A DNA stretch of 64,000 nt from Celeribacter indicus (GTDB lineage: Bacteria; Pseudomonadota; Alphaproteobacteria; Rhodobacterales; Rhodobacteraceae). Positions within the stretch are counted from its first letter, which is position 1. Each line of letters starts with the position of its first letter. Where the stretch lies: positions 1,054,001 through 1,118,000 of the forward strand of contig NZ_CP004393.1 in assembly GCF_000819565.1 (NCBI RefSeq), written 5' to 3'. Shown here piece by piece: positions 60,370-64,000 of this stretch. Both the position numbers and the translations under genes were made by a program. Under the pieces are notes generated by a model. It was not told the origin of the DNA, made no database searches, and saw only the letters and a list, made by a program, of their open reading frames with translations.

Positions 60370-60752
60370 GCGGAGACCTCCCGGCCGAGGGCCATGAATT
60401 CCTTGAAGAAGCGAAGGTTCTTGACCAGGACGAGGATGTCTCCCTCGATCCGGCCGCGGCCCGTCTTCACGAAGCCGAAGATGTCGTGGAAGCCCGGTTC
60501 GGGCACCGGCTCCCAGAATTTCATCAGAGCCGCATGGTCGACGCGCAGGGCGAAACGCCAGGGGATCTTGCGGGAGGGGCCGGTGCGGATGTCCTCGATG
60601 CGCCCGCGGTGAAAGGTCAGGTAATATTCCGCCGGACCCACCTCGATCAGCACGGTTTCGGAAAAGAGTGCGCCGAGGCGCGCCAGATGCGCCCGGCCCG
60701 CCAGCATCTCGGCCATGGCGGACAGGCGGGGCAGCAGATCGGTCTCGCCCAT
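60366..60752 (-). CDS. Small SCP2-like protein in catechol cluster
   Basis: A 128-residue soluble protein. The layout, with RRGRI-type strands, IPWRFALRVDHAALMKFWEP and the end GRIEGDILVLVKNLRFFKEF, resembles a sterol-carrier-protein 2 domain, which binds hydrophobic ligands in a tunnel. It is not muconolactone isomerase (CatC, about 95 residues, different motifs), though it occupies the place where catC might be expected. Function unknown; it is translationally coupled to the hydrolase and separated by 3 bp from catB. The family call is tentative. Confidence 0.6.
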   Translation of the reverse strand: MGETDLLPRLSAMAEMLAGRAHLARLGALFSETVLIEVGPAEYYLTFHRGRIEDIRTGPSRKIPWRFALRVDHAALMKFWEPVPEPGFHDIFGFVKTGRGRIEGDILVLVKNLRFFKEFMALGREVSA

Positions 60753-60755
60753 GGG

Positions 60756-61952
60756 TCAGTCCTTCCTTGAAAATTTCTCGATGATGTCGTGGTCGGGGGT
60801 GATGCCAAGCCCCGGTCCCTCGGGCAGGTGCACCTGGAAGGCCTCGTAGCGCAGGCCCTCGGTCACCAGATCCTCGACCAGGATCTTGGGGCCGAACTGT
60901 TCGGTGCCCCATTCGAGCCGCGGCAGCGTCGCGAAGACATGCAGATGCCCCGCCGCGCCGATCGAGCTTTCCAGCAGGCAGCCGCCGTAGAGCTGCACGC
61001 CGCCCGCCGCCGCGATCCCCGCGACGCGCTTGAGATTTCGCGCGCTGCCATGCTTGCAGAGCTTCAGCGAAAGCACCGATCCCGTAGCCGCGGCGGTCTC
61101 CGTGGCCGCCTCCGCGAGGGTGGAGACGCCTTCGTCCATCATCACCGGAACATCCGCGCGGGCGGCCACGCGGCGCGACGCCGCGGTCTGGCCGGCGGCG
61201 AGCGGCTGCTCGATCAGGCTCACGCCGAGATCCCGGAGCGCGGGAAGGTAGCGGATGCACTCCGCCTCCGACCAGGCCTGGTTGACGTCGGCCACCATCG
61301 GCGTGCCCTCCGGCAGCGCCTTCTGGAGCGCGGCGAGCCGCGCGAGGTCGGTGGCGGGGTCGGCAAAGCCCAGCTTGATCTTGAAGCGCCGGAACCAGCC
61401 GCGCGCGATCATCGCCTGCGCTTCGTCGACCTCCTGCGCGGCATCGCCGGAGGCCAGTGCCCAGATCGCGTCAAAGGAGGTCCGGACGGCACCGCCGAGC
61501 AGGATATGCGCCGGAACGTCGAGCGTCTTGCCCATGGCGTCGAGCAGGGCCATGTCGACGGCGGATTTGGCGGTGAAGTTGCGCTTCGCCGCGCGGTCCA
61601 TGCGCAGGCTCGCCTCCTCGGCGAGACAGGCGGGATGGCCGATCAGCGCGGGCGCGAGATAGGCGTCGATATTGGCCTTCATCGCCTCGACGCTTTCCTC
61701 CGCCCAGCGGGGCCCGCCGAGGGTCGATCCCTCCCCGTATCCGGTCACGCCGTTCTCGAGCTCCACGGCCACGAAGATATAGCCCTGATGGCTGACCGAG
61801 GTGTTGGAGAGCTTGTGCTTGCGCGTGGTCGGCGCCTCGACGATGCGCGCGGTGATGCGGCGAATGGCGGTGGCGCGGCGCAGGTCGGTCTCGGGAAAGA
61901 CGGTGGAAGCCGGGACGGGTGTGCCGGGCGAAGATGTCATGTAGGGCCTCAT
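60756..61952 (-). CDS. catB: Muconate cycloisomerase-like enolase-superfamily enzyme
   Basis: A 398-residue enolase-superfamily protein of the muconate-lactonizing group, converting cis,cis-muconate to muconolactone. Catalytic Lys191/Lys193 (FKIKLG), metal ligands Asp222 (ADVNQAW), Glu248 (LIEQPL) and Asp273 or Glu274 (MMDEGVS), and Lys297 (LKLCK) are visible. The N-terminal HKLSNTSVSHQGYIFVAV is typical. About 25 extra N-terminal residues precede the family start; Met at 61940 is an alternative. catA lies 39 bp upstream. Confidence 0.87.
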   Translation of the reverse strand: MRPYMTSSPGTPVPASTVFPETDLRRATAIRRITARIVEAPTTRKHKLSNTSVSHQGYIFVAVELENGVTGYGEGSTLGGPRWAEESVEAMKANIDAYLAPALIGHPACLAEEASLRMDRAAKRNFTAKSAVDMALLDAMGKTLDVPAHILLGGAVRTSFDAIWALASGDAAQEVDEAQAMIARGWFRRFKIKLGFADPATDLARLAALQKALPEGTPMVADVNQAWSEAECIRYLPALRDLGVSLIEQPLAAGQTAASRRVAARADVPVMMDEGVSTLAEAATETAAATGSVLSLKLCKHGSARNLKRVAGIAAAGGVQLYGGCLLESSIGAAGHLHVFATLPRLEWGTEQFGPKILVEDLVTEGLRYEAFQVHLPEGPGLGITPDHDIIEKFSRKD

Positions 61953-61991
61953 TGTTGTGCCGGACAGGGGCGTGCCCCCGTCCGGCAGGGA

Positions 61992-62861
61992 TCATTCCGC
62001 GGCGTCCGTCCCCAGAAGGGCGTTGTCGCGGATGACGAAGTCGAAGGTCATCACGAGATCGGTGTCCGCGCCTTCGGGCGCCGGCGTCAGCTCTGCGATC
62101 AGCTCTTCCTTCACGGCAAAGACGCTGTCGTTGTCGAGATAGTCCGTCGTGCTGTCGTAGATCTGCGAGATCAGCGTCTTGTAACCGTCCTTCATCACCA
62201 TGAAGTGGATATGGCCGGGCCGCATCGGGTGGTGGCCCATGTAGTTCAGCAGTTCCCCCGCCGCGCCGTCATAGGGGATCGGATAGGGAACCGGACGGAT
62301 CGCGACCAGTTCGTATTCCCCCTTCTCGTCGGTCTCGAAGCGGCCGCGGAGGTTCATCTCCGGCTGGTCCGGGTCCTGCTGTTCGTAGAGCCCGTTCGGC
62401 GCGTCTTCCCACACGTCGATGGTCACGCCCGGAAGCGGCGCGCCGTCGGTGTCGCGCACGGTGCCGGTGATCCGCACCGTCTCCTGCCCCTCGAAATCCT
62501 TCTGGATGATCGAGGCGCCCTTCGGCAGGACCGGCGGGTTTTCGCGGTAGAACGGCCCGAGCACGGTGGAGATCGTCTCGTTATGCGTCGGCTTCTTGTC
62601 GATCATGTCCGCCAGCACCTCGACCCCGAGGATGTCGGAGATCAGGATGAATTCGTTGCGGGACTCGTCGGAGATATCGCCCGCCCGCCGCAGCCATTCC
62701 ATCGCCCCCAGCCATTCGTCATAGGTCAGGTCGACCTCCTTCATGAAGGCGTGGATATGCCGGATGGCGCTTTGCAGGATTTCGCGGTTGCGGGGCGGAA
62801 TGTCGTCCGAGAGGGCGGAAATGACCGCCTCGGTGATGGTGTCCAGGGTAATGCTTCGCAT
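61992..62861 (-). CDS. catA: Intradiol catechol 1,2-dioxygenase
   Basis: A 289-residue intradiol dioxygenase opening catechol to cis,cis-muconate. The ferric ligands are Tyr159 (NGLYEQQ), Tyr193 (VPYPIP), His217 and His219 (RPGHIHF), spaced as in known enzymes. An N-terminal helical linker domain comes first. GGGAGGAA before the ATG at 62861 decides the start over a longer frame to 62927. The segment APNGLYEQQDPDQPEMNLRGRF-like pattern also occurs in hydroxyquinol and chlorocatechol dioxygenases, so a substituted catechol is possible. Confidence 0.9.
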   Translation of the reverse strand: MRSITLDTITEAVISALSDDIPPRNREILQSAIRHIHAFMKEVDLTYDEWLGAMEWLRRAGDISDESRNEFILISDILGVEVLADMIDKKPTHNETISTVLGPFYRENPPVLPKGASIIQKDFEGQETVRITGTVRDTDGAPLPGVTIDVWEDAPNGLYEQQDPDQPEMNLRGRFETDEKGEYELVAIRPVPYPIPYDGAAGELLNYMGHHPMRPGHIHFMVMKDGYKTLISQIYDSTTDYLDNDSVFAVKEELIAELTPAPEGADTDLVMTFDFVIRDNALLGTDAAE

Positions 62862-62999
62862 GAGTTCCTCCCTCGTGAATGCCAGGACAGGATGCGCCCT
62901 CGGGTCATACCGATCAATGCCCGCCAAGGTCTGTTGTGATACCTTTTCGGTATTTCGTGCCCCTGCCGGTGTCGGGCGGGGACACGTCTGCCGGAGAGA

Positions 63000-64000
63000 T
63001 CAGCGGGTCAGGACCAGCGGGAACAGCGTCTCGATCATCAGGAAGATGACCACCATCGAGACGAGGTTCAGCCAGACCCCGGCGCGGACCATCTGCCGGA
63101 TCGACACCTCGCCGGAGCCGAAGGCCACGGCGTTGGAGGGCGTCGCGACCGGAAGCATGTAGGCCGAGCAGACGGCGAGGGTCATCACCGCCGTCATCAC
63201 CAGCGGGTCGATCCCGACGCCGATGGCCACGGAGCCCATGATCGGAAAGAAGGCGGCGGCCGTGGCGGTGTTGCTGGTCAGTTCGGTCAGGCCGAGGCCG
63301 ACGATCGCGGCGGTCATCAGCACCACCAGCGCGGGCATCTCGCCGAAGGCGGCGACCTGGTTGCCGATCCAGACCGACAGGCCGGTCGCGGTGAAGGCGG
63401 CCGAGAGGCTCAGCCCGCCGCCGAAGAGCAGGAGCAGGCCCCACGGGATCTCGCGCGAGGCGCTCCAGCTCAGCAGCGCCACGGGGCGGCCGCTGTCGTC
63501 CCTCTCGCCCGAGGAGACGAGGAAACAGGCCACGGCGGCGGTCATCGCCACCTGGTCGGAGGAGATCCCCGACAGGAAGGGCAGCGCCGCGTCCACCGCG
63601 GCGATCCGGGTCAGCAGGGGCACGGCCACCCAGAAGAAGATGGCGCCGAGAAAGATCAGCGCGACGCGGGATTCGGCCTTGGTCATCGGGCCGAGGGCGT
63701 CGATCTCACTGCGGATCAGCGCCGCGCCGCCGGGAAGCTCGCGCATTTCCGGGCGGAAGATGAGCTTGGTCAGGAGGAGCCAGCCGACGACCAGCATGAT
63801 CGCCGCGAAGGGCACGCCGATGGCCATCCACTGCGCAAAGCCCATGTCGTAGCCATGCTGTTCGAGCAGGTAGGCCTTCATCAGCGCGGTGGGCGGTTGT
63901 CCGATCAGCGTTGCGGCGGAGCCCATGGTGACGCCATAGGCGATCCCGAGCATGATGGAGGCGGAGAATTTCGCATCGCCGCCCTCGCGTCCCTGCTCGC
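63000..64000 (-). CDS. DASS (SLC13-type) anion transporter, 5' end outside window
   Basis: The C-terminal 333 residues of a divalent-anion:Na+ symporter; the frame stays open to the window edge (codons upstream of Met at 63953 read EGGDAKFSAS before IMLGIAYGVTMG). It has about eight transmembrane segments, the first substrate motif region GSAATLIGQPP and the second ELTSNTATAAAFFPIMG (Ser-Asn-Thr). Such carriers take up succinate, citrate or related dicarboxylates. Upstream of catA in the same direction, it may import an aromatic acid or dicarboxylate for this cluster, by inference. Confidence 0.85.
   Translation of the reverse strand, partial: EQGREGGDAKFSASIMLGIAYGVTMGSAATLIGQPPTALMKAYLLEQHGYDMGFAQWMAIGVPFAAIMLVVGWLLLTKLIFRPEMRELPGGAALIRSEIDALGPMTKAESRVALIFLGAIFFWVAVPLLTRIAAVDAALPFLSGISSDQVAMTAAVACFLVSSGERDDSGRPVALLSWSASREIPWGLLLLFGGGLSLSAAFTATGLSVWIGNQVAAFGEMPALVVLMTAAIVGLGLTELTSNTATAAAFFPIMGSVAIGVGIDPLVMTAVMTLAVCSAYMLPVATPSNAVAFGSGEVSIRQMVRAGVWLNLVSMVVIFLMIETLFPLVLTR

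Noticed and set aside
57703..60612. A 969-codon plus-strand open frame
   Set aside because: Spans an SDR in another frame and then LysR and hydrolase genes on the opposite strand; no recognisable domain.
60366..60752. Calling the small protein CatC
   Set aside because: It is longer than CatC and its pattern resembles an SCP2 domain; no CatC motif was seen.
1..64000. tRNA, rRNA, CRISPR, IS or prophage features
   Set aside because: I read both strands for cloverleaf arms, regularly spaced repeats, transposase or integrase motifs and found none; a covariance-model scan would be needed to exclude small RNAs.

Overview
This is a gene-dense, high-GC (roughly two-thirds G+C by eye) bacterial chromosome or large-plasmid segment. 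Rhodobacterales-like gene content points to an alphaproteobacterium: a full phnFGHIJKLM-phnCDEE cluster, SitABCD, FecIR with a TonB receptor, many LysR/SDR pairs, and ATGA-coupled ABC operons. I saw no rRNA, tRNA, CRISPR array, IS element or phage gene. The taxonomic placement is inference.

Region 1, 0-26.6 kb, is mainly nutrient scavenging with an organophosphorus flavour. An iron/organophosphate-type ABC operon is interleaved with a beta-CASP-like metallo-beta-lactamase protein and a histidine phosphatase (1-5167). A LysR/SDR pair follows (5182-6910). A second ABC operon ends in a PHP-domain hydrolase (6965-11831). A small NAD operon, pncC-nadE, spans 12161-14718. The C-P lyase cluster follows: phnF, phnGHIJKLM, phnC, phnD, two phnE genes, and a phosphonate-cluster hexapeptide acyltransferase (14906-25616). 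Two small homologous half-permeases end the cluster (25588-26633). A Pho-box-like site and a 16-bp palindrome precede phnF, and part of that palindrome recurs before phnC. The PhnJ here keeps only one of the four cysteines expected for its iron-sulfur/active site, which is the most surprising feature of the window. phnN and phnP are absent.

Region 2, 26.6-30.4 kb, holds two regulator-enzyme pairs: curA-like reductase/TetR and epimerase-like SDR/XRE regulator. Region 3, 30.5-39.1 kb, is a metal island. It has a SitABCD Mn/Fe importer behind two palindromes, heme oxygenase, an STN-type TonB-dependent receptor, and the FecR/FecI surface-signalling pair.

Region 4, 39.5-46.8 kb, is a dipeptide-type ABC importer with a translationally coupled DUF1684 protein, followed by an AraC regulator and a DUF2000 protein. 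Region 5, 46.8-52 kb, is a run of SDR/MDR oxidoreductases with LysR and HxlR regulators. Region 6, 52.2-58.5 kb, is an RND efflux pair behind a repeat-bearing leader, then a TetR/SDR pair with tandem operators.

Region 7, 58.6-64 kb, is an aromatic ortho-cleavage cluster on the minus strand: a DASS carrier cut by the window edge, catechol dioxygenase, muconate cycloisomerase, an SCP2-like protein, an enol-lactonase-like hydrolase and a LysR regulator. catC is not seen.
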